NCBI RefSeq assembly: GCF_000002235.5
Contig: NW_022145596.1
Coordinates: forward strand, 32,710,140 to 32,774,139
Source: Strongylocentrotus purpuratus
Lineage: Eukaryota; Echinodermata; Echinoidea; Camarodonta; Strongylocentrotidae
DNA length: 64,000 nt
Direction of reading: 5' to 3'
This document shows, piece by piece, positions 49,317 to 57,507 of this stretch. A model generated the notes under the pieces. That model was not told the DNA's origin and searched no databases. It was given only the letters and a program-made list of their open reading frames with translations. The number at the start of each line of letters is the position of its first letter. Position 1 is the stretch's first letter. A program made the translations under genes and the position numbers.

Positions 49317-52300
49317 CCCTTTCTCCTTCCCAGGCAAAAAACAAAATAATTTAATGATCATCTCACTAGGGTTCTTCGGTTGCACACAGCAATGATATGA
49401 ATGAGAAAATGTTATGATTATAGGAGGTTTGAGTTTCTCTTGGAATGACTCCATGCAGGTTGATGATACATGTCTTTGGTCCATTGTGCAAGGCAAGATT
49501 GGTGTTAGCAAGATCAAGAACAATTTCAACACTGTATACCCCAAACTCCTGCTCTATCTGTTCTAATCTGTAGGAATGAATGATGACTCATGGGGGGGGG
49601 GGGGGGGGGGGGGGTACTGTAAAATATAAGCATACTCCGGATTCCTTTCTTGTAAATAGTAACTCTTCTCCACCCAGGTGTAGTAAATTGGTACTCTGTT
49701 GGAAGAAATTCCTTGAGTGCTTGTGCGCCTTATCACGGTAACCATGCTAAAGCCAGGGTAATAATATGATTCCAGGGCCGTATTGGGAGAACAGCATTAA
49801 TACCGAAGAGGCTACCCTGTGTAAACAAGATCTATAATGATTATTTATTATTGTTATTAACCTAAACTATTTTGTTTTATATCTCTGTGACAGTGCCAGA
49901 AGGAAAGCAGTCGATAGTCCAAGGGAACTACACGTATCATCATTACATGCAGGACAGGTTTAATGATGATCAATGGGGATGTGCTTATAGGTCATTACAG
50001 ACTCTATGTTCATGGTTCAAGCTTCAGGTAACTATGTTACTTTAGCCTATAATATCATACTATATCATCTTGATTCATATTAGAGGGATTGAGCTCATTG
50101 TATTACTCAATGTTGCTATGAACTTGTGTCATTATTGCTACATCAATCTTGTCTGGAATGTTTGTTTTTATTGATCACTGCCTTCAATATAAAATACTGC
50201 TCTTTCTTTTAAATGTTGGTCAAATTAAGTGGAAGTGACCAACAAAAAGTTCTTTGTTCTTTACTTATTTATTTGTAATAATTAGAAGATATAGGTATAT
50301 CTTATCAAACATGAATTTTTTTTTGGTTTTTTGTTTTGTTTAAATATAGCCTATGGACATAGATTTGGAAGACTTCTTATTCAATAATATGGTTATTATT
50401 TGATAGATATTCCGGTTGTCATTTTCTGTACACTGTAATGTCTGTAAACTGTAGCAAATTTGTAGAATAACAGCTTAACAGCTGATTAATTTCAGATCTG
50501 CATTCTGTTTGGATAAAATTAATTTTGAATATCAAAGATTGATAAATGAACGAAAAAAATATCATAAAAATTTTGCCACCATTTTAATCACTTTTATATT
50601 ACATGTACTTTTAAAAGCCATTTATCATCTGGGATCTTGAGTGTAAAAAAGAAAGAAATGAGAAAGGGTACTTTGGGACTGGAATTAATAGCAGTGATTG
50701 TTGATCTTCTTGTAGGGTTATATGGACTTCTCCATTCCAAGTCATAAGGAGATTCAGCAAGCACTCGTCGATGTAGGTGACAAGCAAGCTAAGTTTGTTG
50801 GTTCCAGGCAATGGATTGGATCAATTGAAGTTAGCACTGTCTTAAATCAACTCCTAGAGGTAAGCTTTCAGTTATTCACTATTTGTTACATTTTCTGATG
50901 AATGTTTGGAGATGTAATAGGAGCCCCAGTAACCCTTTATTTACATTACTGTCAGAGTATACAATGATAGTTATGTGTATTAACATTGGTGAAAGCTAAA
51001 ATCTGAATTGATCAGTATTATGTCAATGAAGCAGATAAAGGGTAAACTGTGATATATAAATCTCCAATCAGAATACAATTTAATCTGTGCTTGAAGTAAT
51101 AACTGAAAAATATGACTGAAAAATTAACTGAACTGTAAGCTGAAGATAGGTTACCAACACGAGGATGATGTTGGCTTTTTATGTACTAGAGGTTGATGAA
51201 TACCACTATGTTTAAATCAATATAAACAAGCACTGAGACTTTGGGCTTTTAGAATACTTTAGTTCGTGCTTATTTATTGATCCTGCACAGATGACCGTAT
51301 GGGGGTTAGAGATTAGCAGAAACTTAGTCACAAACATCAGGCTCTGGCAAAGTACTTGAAAAAGAAGATGACAAGAGGAAACTGATATTTCACTAGTACT
51401 GTGACAGTAATAAACCTTTCTGAGTAGCATGACCATGATGAAGCTTTATGATTTGTTTATAAAAACATTCTAACAATGTTAATGTGTATTTTATTTCAGG
51501 TTACATCTAAGATAATATTTGTTCCTAATGGTGAGGAGCTTGCAATGAAAGGAAGGGAATTAGCAGCTCACTTCCAGGTTCAAGGCACCCCTGTAATGAT
51601 TGGTATGACAAACTCTTACAAGATTTTGGGAAGAAAATATTAATTGGATTAGAGGTAAAATTTATATAGTGAAAATTTTCATTCATTTTAGTAATAAAAT
51701 ATTCAATGAGCTTTTAATTCAAGCGAGATCAGATCTGTGCTATTTATCATTTGTATTGGACCAATAAACAACAATGCAAAGAACATTAGGGTTGCAAGCC
51801 TGTCTTGGAACTATGTTACATATGAAAATAACTTTGTTGTGGCCCAGGTCTTCTCAGCAGTTTCTTTCAATTAAACCACTTAATACCTTCTCTTTAGATA
51901 ATGTAATGTGTGTCTATGGCAGTTGCTATTTTGTTGAGTTAATTGGAGAGATTTTGAAAGAATTATGACTAGATCAGGATATTTGAATTGAAACATCAAG
52001 CAAGTATTAATCTTATTTGCATACAGGAGGCGGAGTTTATGCTCACACCATTCTAGGCGTGGATTTCAATGAGAAGACTGGTGAACTCAAGTTTCTTATT
52101 CTAGATCCTCATTATACAGGAGGTGAAGATATCAAGACTATTCAAGATAAGGTACATATACATATATATAGAAGAGTTTCCCAACGTTTTATTGTCTTTT
52201 TTGTCTTGTTTTATTCACGAACCATCAGAAATCAGCCTTAAACAGAAGAGGACTTATAACTCCATGCTTTTTATTCAAATTGTCTGATGTAAAGTTTTAG

Positions 52301-52574
52301 AGAAACACTGCAATAAACATATTGTGTTCTCTGGTGCTGTGGATGAGTGACGTATGAGTATTACAACCCTCAATTTTGTGTAAAGAGATTGAGAATTTTC
52401 AAAATGTTAATATGAAAGATACGGTAGACAGACTTGTATAGGATGGATGGCGAACATTGCATTCATTTATTTTTTATTGTTCTACAGGGATGGTGCGGAT
52501 GGAAGGGAGTTGATTTCTGGGACAAGACGGCATACTACAACCTATGCCTACCACAAAGGCCTATTGAACTGTGA
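34125..52574 (+). CDS. UFSP2: UFM1-specific protease 2, 15 placed exons plus one missing
   Basis: Cysteine protease (peptidase family C78) that matures UFM1 and removes it from substrates, at the ER in mammals. Exons: 34125-34166 (likely first, [14 protein letters not shown]), 38528-38678, 39363-39454, 40940-41153, 41953-42248, 44338-44425, 44749-44906, [one missing], 46072-46092, 47439-47585, 49894-50027, 50716-50859, 51500-51602, 52027-52151, 52488-52574. Phases join throughout. The lengths require the missing exon to be 3n+1 nt. It should encode the stretch equivalent to human VPEPLHFLLPG...YPSG. Catalytic Cys is in [12 protein letters not shown]; catalytic Asp and His are in LILDPHYTG; the QW in [10 protein letters not shown] and the C-terminal GWCGWKG...[10 protein letters not shown] are family signatures. 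About 600 residues plus the gap, longer than human (469) because of an N-terminal region and a poly-Ser tract (13 Ser) in the 41,953 exon, followed by an acidic and a KKKKK segment. Confidence 0.94.
34797..35712 (-). mobile_element. Inverted relative of the 19-20 kb transposon interior
   Basis: In reverse order it matches parts of 19,440-19,910: GGGGAGCTA plus CTTCGGAG and GCAGAGCGC (34,838-34,902), TTCAGTGAGATAATTCTGAA (35,024-35,043), ACCTCGGTAGA (35,083-35,093), AAGCTTGTTTATTT (35,112), and GCGCCCTCTAGTG plus CCCCATGAATGTG (35,680-35,705). Terminal repeats and the second palindrome arm are absent. It also carries about 500 bp not present in the first copy, including a 76-residue frame at 35,116-35,346 ([20 protein letters not shown]) that I do not recognise. 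In UFSP2 intron 1. Confidence 0.75.
36076..36152. repeat. (GAA)n tract at the LINE 3' end
   Basis: About 25 GAA triplets with one ATTA interruption. On the LINE strand this is (TTC)n, directly after the element's 3' end. Confidence 0.95.
36153..37763 (-). mobile_element. 5'-truncated Tx1/L1-like LINE
   Basis: The - strand is open from 37,763 to the stop at 36,487, about 425 residues after removing microsatellite-derived residues. It reads [20 protein letters not shown] at its start, then a Tx1/L1-type ORF2 C-terminal region with [35 protein letters not shown] and a CCHC motif [17 protein letters not shown] (about 36,850-36,900). The reverse transcriptase core is missing, so the copy is 5'-truncated, but the remaining frame is intact, which suggests a young insertion. 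The 3' UTR runs to about 36,153 and abuts (TTC)n; the 5' break also abuts (TTC)n. It lies antisense in UFSP2 intron 1. Confidence 0.85.
37764..38158. repeat. Long (GAA)n microsatellite with A, GA and G runs
   Basis: About 325 bp of GAA with two GAGAA slips, then a poly-A of about 19, (GA)n and a G run of more than 20. It produces artefactual poly-K, poly-E, poly-R, poly-S, poly-L and poly-F frames. Confidence 0.98.
39545..40479. mobile_element. Inverted-repeat element with internal about 160-bp tandem repeats
   Basis: Ends are TGTATCCCCCGGC and GCCGGGGGATACA, exact inverses. Inside are about five diverged units of 155-165 bp carrying GATTTCTTTCAAATTTTG-, GTATAATCTACA-, TGGTGATGCTGCC- and TGTTCCGTCT-like words, and a GCCGCCGCGTCCGCCGCCGC block near the left end. 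No ORF. Intron between the 39,363 and 40,940 exons of UFSP2. Confidence 0.8.
41354..41745. mobile_element. TTAA-flanked MITE, family B (copy 2)
   Basis: Left TTAAAGATAAACTTTAGTAC, right GTACTGGAGTTTATCTTTAA. 392 bp; most similar to the copy at 58,634 (both contain CATGGTGTCGGGGCTAGTAC). Confidence 0.9.
42299..43742. mobile_element. Foldback-type element with minisatellite arms
   Basis: Left arm 42,299-42,530 and right arm about 43,520-43,742 are inverted. The outer part of each arm is a 21-bp minisatellite (CCGCCACAATACCCTGGACAA and its complement); the inner part shares TCATGATTTCTAGATCTAAA and GAAATTGTCATTTTTCATGA. The centre has two copies of a roughly 260-bp unit (42,838 and 43,098) with AAGGGAAAAGGACATGTACA, AAGGGGGCACTTTAGGGG and long C runs, then a duplicated 90-bp segment. 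No transposase. It starts 50 bp after the donor of the 41,953 UFSP2 exon. Confidence 0.85.
43938..44337 (+). repeat. 36-bp array of acceptor plus exon start of UFSP2
   Basis: About 11 units, mostly 36 bp, each reading ...TGTGTGAACAG then GTTCTTGAAATGAAGATG. They lead directly into the real acceptor and exon at 44,338 (TGAACAG then GTCCTTGATGTGAAGATA). Every unit therefore carries a potential AG acceptor plus a diverged copy of the first coding bases. Two units hold in-frame stops (TAG near 44,134; TGA near 44,293). Confidence 0.95.
44584..44682. mobile_element. Small palindromic MITE
   Basis: GGCCCAAATTCACAAGGTTT at the left pairs with AAACCTCCTTTGTAAATTCA then GGCC at the right; 99 bp, centre ACGCGTCATATGACGC. 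In a UFSP2 intron. Confidence 0.75.
45440..45805 (-). mobile_element. tRNA-derived SINE family S, reverse copy
   Basis: On the - strand: GGTGTCATGGTATAGTCG, B box GGGTTCGAATCCC near 45,734-45,746, then ACCCAGGTG-type body. A 64-bp segment (ATTTACAGATGCTCACTATG...) is duplicated in tandem at about 45,556-45,670. It occupies the intron in which one UFSP2 exon is missing. Confidence 0.8.
46072..46092 (+). CDS. UFSP2: UFSP2 21-nt microexon
   Basis: CTATCCTTCAG precedes, GTAAGA follows. In phase it encodes (G)VSDQDL(E). Joined to the next exon this gives [18 protein letters not shown], which aligns without gaps to human GIPDGQLQ-AYRKELHDLF. Both junction phases match. Confidence 0.8.
46688..47438 (+). 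repeat. 94-bp array of acceptor plus exon start of UFSP2 (8 decoys)
   Basis: Units start at 46,688, 46,782, 46,876, 46,970, 47,064, 47,158, 47,252 and 47,346; the real exon follows at 47,439. Each has GATTGCCATTTAG (or GCCATTCAG, GCCATGTAG) then AAACCACAAGGC, i.e. a 3' splice site and about 49 nt of exon. In the exon's frame each decoy reads [15 protein letters not shown] and then hits TAG exactly where it departs from the true exon (GAT-AGG). Unit-to-unit divergence is only a few percent. Confidence 0.96.
47665..49077 (+). mobile_element. Non-autonomous Helitron
   Basis: The 5' end is TCTATATTATTAATACGC preceded by A. The 3' end has an 8-bp hairpin CCCGTGGA-TTT-TCCACGGG (49,050-49,068) followed by TCCTG and CTAG, then T. 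A|TC...CTAG|T is the Helitron signature, without terminal inverted repeats or target duplication. The 1,413-bp body has no Rep or helicase frame. It contains a GC-rich first 400 bp, two related segments (48,345-48,436 and 48,650-48,751) sharing TAGAGGTATGAAA and AAAGTAAAGTTTTCACAAG, and a C run at 48,991-49,029. In a UFSP2 intron, 80 bp after the 47,439 exon. Confidence 0.88.
49287..49312. repeat. (TA)n microsatellite
   Basis: Short AT dinucleotide tract; a G run of about 22 lies at 49,591-49,613. Confidence 0.9.
49665..49860 (+). mobile_element. SINE family S, 3' part with tail
   Basis: CTCCACCCAGGTGTAGTAAA, GCCTTATCACGGTAACC, GCCAGGGTAATAATATGATT and GAGGCTACCCTGTGTAAACA followed by ATTATT-like tail; ends just before the 49,894 UFSP2 exon. 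Confidence 0.75.
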
Positions 52575-53640
52575 TATCATCTTATACAAGCTACAAGACA
52601 GCCTACTGCAACCCATGTCTACCACAAAGGTCTATTGAAATGTGATATCATCTTATACAAGCTACAAGACAGCCTACTACAATCTTTGCCTACCACAAAG
52701 GCCTATTGAACCGTGATATTATCTTATACAAGCTACAAGAGAGCCTACTACAACCTATGCCTACCACAAAGGCCTATTGAACTGTGATATCATCTTATAC
52801 AAGCTACAAGACAACCTACTACAACCTATGCCTACCACAAAGGTCTTTTGAACTGTGATATTATCTTATACAAGCTACAAGACGACCTACTACAGCCTAT
52901 GCCTACCACAAAGGTCTATCGAACTGTGATATCATCTTATACAAGCTACAAGACAGCCTACTACAATCTTTGCCTACCACAAAGGCCTATTGAACCGTGA
53001 TATTATCTTATACAAGCTACAAGAGAGCCTACTACAACCTATGCCTACCACAAAGGCCTATTGAACTGTGATATCATCTTATACAAGCTACAAGACAACC
53101 TACTACAACCTATGCCTACCACAAAGGTCTTTTGAACTGTGATATTATCTTATACAAGCTACAAGACGGCCTACTACAGCCTATGCCTACCACAAAGGTC
53201 TATCGAACTGTGATATCATCTTATACGAGCTACAAGACGACCTACTACAGCCTATGCCTACCACAAAGGTCTATCGAACTGTGATATCATCTTATACGAG
53301 CTACAAGACGACCTACTACAGCCTATGCCTACCACAAAGGTCTATCGAACTGTGATATCATCTTATACGAGCTACAAGACAGCCTACTACAACCTATGCC
53401 TACCACAAAGGTCTATTGAACTGTGATATCATTGTATACAAGCTACAAGACAGCCTACTACAACCTATGTCTACCACAATTAAGGCCCATTTAACTGTGA
53501 TATCATCTTATACAAGCTACAAGACGGCCTACTACAACCTATGCCTACCACAAAGGCCTATTGAATTGTGATATCATCTTATACAAGCTACAAGACAACC
53601 TACTACAACGGCTCAACCTATGGTTACCACATACAGTTAG
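52524..53640 (+). repeat. 71-bp array of the UFSP2 C-terminal coding end (about 16 copies)
   Basis: The first unit is the true coding end (AAGACGGCATACTACAACCT, CTACCACAAAGGCC, TATTGAACTGTGA). Fifteen more follow at 71-bp spacing from 52,595 onwards, all downstream of the stop at 52,572-52,574, so they lie in the 3' UTR or beyond. A four-unit block at 52,666-52,949 is repeated almost exactly at 52,950-53,233, a 284-bp higher-order repeat. Most copies keep the codons for [13 protein letters not shown] and the TGA. Confidence 0.97.
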
Positions 53641-55164
53641 GCTTATTAAACCATATTACTGATTTATGTAACCTATTAATTTCCATATTTCATTTCCCCA
53701 TAGATTCATGTGTACAGTAAACTAATAAAAATATCCTCTCACCAATCTATCTCTAAAACACCAATCATCCAAAACCAAATCAGTTTTGAATTTTATTGGA
53801 ATATTTTTTGCACGGTATAACTTTATTTCAAGCAATTTTATTATTCAGACATAGAACTGATCATTAATAGCATTTACATGTATACCCCTTGCTGTACAAG
53901 GGCTTTTGGGTTTTGATTTGAGATTTTATCACAATGGGATAAATTTCATACACTACTCTTCTTATACATGTATTTGCAACAAAATGATTTAAAAAAAGTA
54001 AGTTGAAAGTTCATATCCCTTTTAATGATACTATGTTTATAATACTTTCTGTCATGCATACAAATTGTAGGATATGAATAGATTTATTTCTATAGTTCTA
54101 GTATTTGTATATTCAGTTCCTCATGTTTGTATAAAAAGTCAAACCAGAATACATGTTTTACATGACATGCTACTTTGTAATGTTTCTTAGGTATTTGTAA
54201 TGCTTGGTTTATGATTTAAACAAAGATATGGATTAATTTCCACATTTATACGCCTGATTGACCAACATAGGATCAAACCCAAATGTTTGGAAACCAGCAC
54301 AGCTAAATATTTGAAACCTTTATTGTTGTGTCATTGTTGTGAAATTTTACTTTAACAGGACAAAATAGTTATCTTTAGTTTATTTTGACCATGAAATGGA
54401 CCAAATCAAGTAAACTGACAACGCAAATCATGTGCAATATTCCTTTTGGATTGGCTGAATACATGTACATGTCATTTTTTATTGGGTCTCCATGAAAAGA
54501 AGGAAATACATTTCTCTCCTGATGTACATTTACAAGCAAACTTAGTTGCAGTCATTAGTGGAGATATATTATTGTATCGGCCAATCTTCATTTATAGTTT
54601 ACAATAAGATGTGGAAATATTCTGAGAGATGCATCTACTTTTAATTTGCAGGAAAAAAAAGAAATCTTATTATGATACCCTTTTGATATGATGTACTCAC
54701 TCAGTGTGTGCAGATGTAAATTGAAAAGTAAATTCTAAAATTATTTATGCGGCATGTAATATCATATATTCATAGATTTTATTGAAGCTTACAATGTTTA
54801 TAAGCCTAGTTGCAATAGTTCTTAATAATTTGGTAATTGTATATTTTACCTAAAGTGTCATTCATTTACATCATTACTTTGTAGGAAACTATTTTTCTTT
54901 GACATTTCTGCTAATATTTAGGATAATGTTACTAGCTAGTGTACACTTCCACACCATTTTTCTATGGTAAATGTGTAAGAAATGTGCAGTTAGTTTTTCT
55001 TCTTCTATACATTAGTGATATACCTTACATCATCTGAGCAGCAGCAAACCAATTTGATTGGTCTATTTGAGGCTGTCCATACACGGATTGCTGGTGTGAT
55101 CAGCTGTCAACAATTATATGTTGAGACCTGACTATTGTTTTCAATTGCACAATATATACAACAA

Positions 55165-55445
55165 AAATAATAATAATAGTGAGTTCTTGTATAGCGTTCA
55201 TTTCTGCCAAACTTGACACTCCTGGCGCTCCACAATTATTACCTGGCTTTAGATGGCTGTCATTATGGTGCTCTGGCATTTCAAGGAATTGATTCCTGCC
55301 AGGTACCTACTAACCTCAATGGGTCGAGTGTGGCAAATTTAGATTAATGTCTTGCCTAAGGACATAAGTGCTACAGTAGGACTCGAACCTCAAAAACCTG
55401 TGATCCACAGTCCAGTGATGTATCCACTAGATCAAGACCCTCCAC
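55165..55445 (-). mobile_element. tRNA-derived SINE family S, reverse copy
   Basis: On the - strand it shows a degenerate B box (GGTTCGAGTCC near 55,378-55,388), AAGACATTAATCTAAATTTG and the AATAATTGTGGAGCGCCAGG end near 55,220-55,240. Confidence 0.75.
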
Positions 55446-55479
55446 ATAAAAAAATTTAAAAAATCAGTGGCTAAGAAAC

Positions 55480-55874
55480 TTAAAGATAAACTTTAGTACT
55501 GGTAATGCGATTGCATTGTGAAAGAAACGGTGTGGAACCTACCAGAAAAGGTTGATCATCTAGCATATAAGAATTTGTGTATATTGCAAGGTTCTGGAAT
55601 CATCAAAATGATAAGAAATTTGGCCAAGTCTTGATAAAGTTACAAACACTGCACACAGAAAGATGTATATGGGACTACACGAACACGTGGCGTAAAAAGC
55701 CGGCCCCCCGATTTTTACGATGTTACATGCATATTTAGAATATGAAGGCATTCGAAGAGCCATGCTTTTCAGGGAACATGTCTTATCTGATGTTCTTCCA
55801 CACTTGCATAATAAGAATGAGTAATGCTCACAAATTATTTTTCACCTCTTCCCAGAACTCAACCTTCTCTTTAA
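55480..55874. mobile_element. TTAA-flanked MITE, family B (copy 3)
   Basis: Left TTAAAGATAAACTTTAGTAC, right AACCTTCTCTTTAA. The interior matches copy 1 at 7,865 (ACTACACGAACACGTGGCG and TTTTCAGGGAACATGT). Confidence 0.88.
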
Positions 55875-56903
55875 ATTTACACCAGGTTGCAACTATTTGT
55901 TATTGTCTACAGTGAGTTATGTATCTAAGTGCAAGTCTTAATATATACTTTCATATTTTATGTGTGTAGAGTGAAAACTAACTTTCATGAAGCAGGGTGT
56001 CTATACCAGTGGATATTATACATGTATAATGGAAGATCTATCATTCTACAATTAATCAACTCAAATTGACCAACATGAATGTATAGTTACTTTATATAGA
56101 GCATTTAAGATGTACAATATGATTATATTTCTTTTGAATCAGTGTCACGTTACAGTATTTTGTTGTGCAGTTTGACTGCCACATAGAACTGACATAGTCA
56201 TTTAATTGTTAAAATAATAGACTGGATGATTTAAAAACAATGCAAGGTTGATATTTTCTTTGAAAAAGCTTGGTGACTTATATATATTTTACAAGTATTT
56301 TATTTAAAATAACATTCTTGTAAATGAATATTCTCAGTAAATAATAATTAAATCAAAATTTAATGATTTGAACTGTATTTTAAAGATACTGTTTCTCTTT
56401 TGCAGTTTTGATAAAATTCCATAAGCACTATTGTTTTTGGTTTGGGGGATAATTATAAAACATTCCAGATATTTTGTGTAATGAATTCCTTTTACTGACA
56501 AAATGCAACATGCTAGACGAAAACATGAAAAAAGACTGGATGATTTCCTTAGTATGCAAATTAAGATAACTATTGTTAATTCTTTCACATTTTATGTCTT
56601 AAAATAAACAAATAGTTGTATAAATTTGTTGTTAGTAAGAATTTTTTCCTTCCTTATAATTGTCATTAACATTATTAACCAATGATGAAAAATTATTAAA
56701 TCTATTTTCTAATTAACAAGGACCGAGTACTTTGGTTTCTTTTCTTTATTGTATTGAAGTATACCATAAAAAGTTGTACTATGTTTTCAAAGTGAGCAGC
56801 AGTGACAGGAACAATATTACAAGGAAGGGAAGGGGGGGGAACTAAATATGAACAGGGTATTAATAAAGATATAGGTGTATATAATACAAATATATACGGT
56901 CTT

Positions 56904-56985
56904 GAGAGGTTCTGGTTGAAACTATGGGCAAGAGGTGACTCCAATAGTAAATGATACAATAGTCTGTAGTTTTAACCAGTACCTC
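56904..56985. mobile_element. Short palindromic MITE (family P, copy 2)
   Basis: GAGAGGTTCTGGTTGAAACT at the left, AGTTTTAACCAGTACCTC at the right; related to 33,567-33,663 in inverted orientation. Confidence 0.75.
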
Positions 56986-57218
56986 GTAAAGATGGCAGGG
57001 TTTATTTGTTTTCTATACCCGGTACTGCATTTTTTTTTTTTTTTAAATAAAAAAATAAACATTTTACAAGTTTAATAAATATTAATGTTAAACAAAATTT
57101 ATTTAAAACATGTTTTAACAACCAAATGGTTGAAACATTTCTGGTCACCTAAAGAGCTAGATCCCAATTACCAATAAAAAAACAATAGTTTTTTTGTTAC
57201 AGGATATACAGTCGGAGG

Positions 57219-57356
57219 GGGGGGGAGGGAGAGAGAGAGAGAGAGAGAGAGAGTTTTTTGGGGGTAGGGAGAAATGAAGATTGTATCGAGGGAGTTTAAA
57301 AGCACTTGAGAAAGAACGTTTGTGCGTGTAAGAAAAGTCAAGAGAAAGAGGCACGA

Positions 57357-57387
<31 letters not shown>
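57219..57387. repeat. GA microsatellite and G run
   Basis: (GA)n at about 57,229-57,253 and a G run of about 29 at 57,359-57,387, directly upstream of the CARF-like start. Confidence 0.9.
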
Positions 57388-57483
57388 TCTTGCATGCCTC
57401 CGGCCAGATCCAACGAGTGCATATCGCGCATGCCTTTGTTGATATATGCGATCGACATTCCCACGGCATGCATGCACGTAGAA

Positions 57484-57507
57484 ATGGAGAGCAATGGAAA
57501 ACGATGA
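57484..57507 (+). promoter_or_regulatory. Overlapping upstream ORF of the CARF-like gene
   Basis: ATG at 57,484 opens an 8-codon frame (MESNGKR, stop TGA at 57,505) that overlaps the main ATG at 57,494 in another frame. Ribosomes initiating here would miss the main start, so it could dampen translation if both are in the transcript. Confidence 0.45.

Larger units (their letters stand above)
53641..57483. other. Intergenic region between UFSP2 and the CARF-like gene
   Basis: No coding sequence. A possible poly(A) signal AATAAA for UFSP2 is at 53,724-53,729. It holds a SINE (55,165), a family B MITE (55,480), a palindromic MITE (56,904) and a GA/G-rich stretch before the next gene. Confidence 0.6.
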
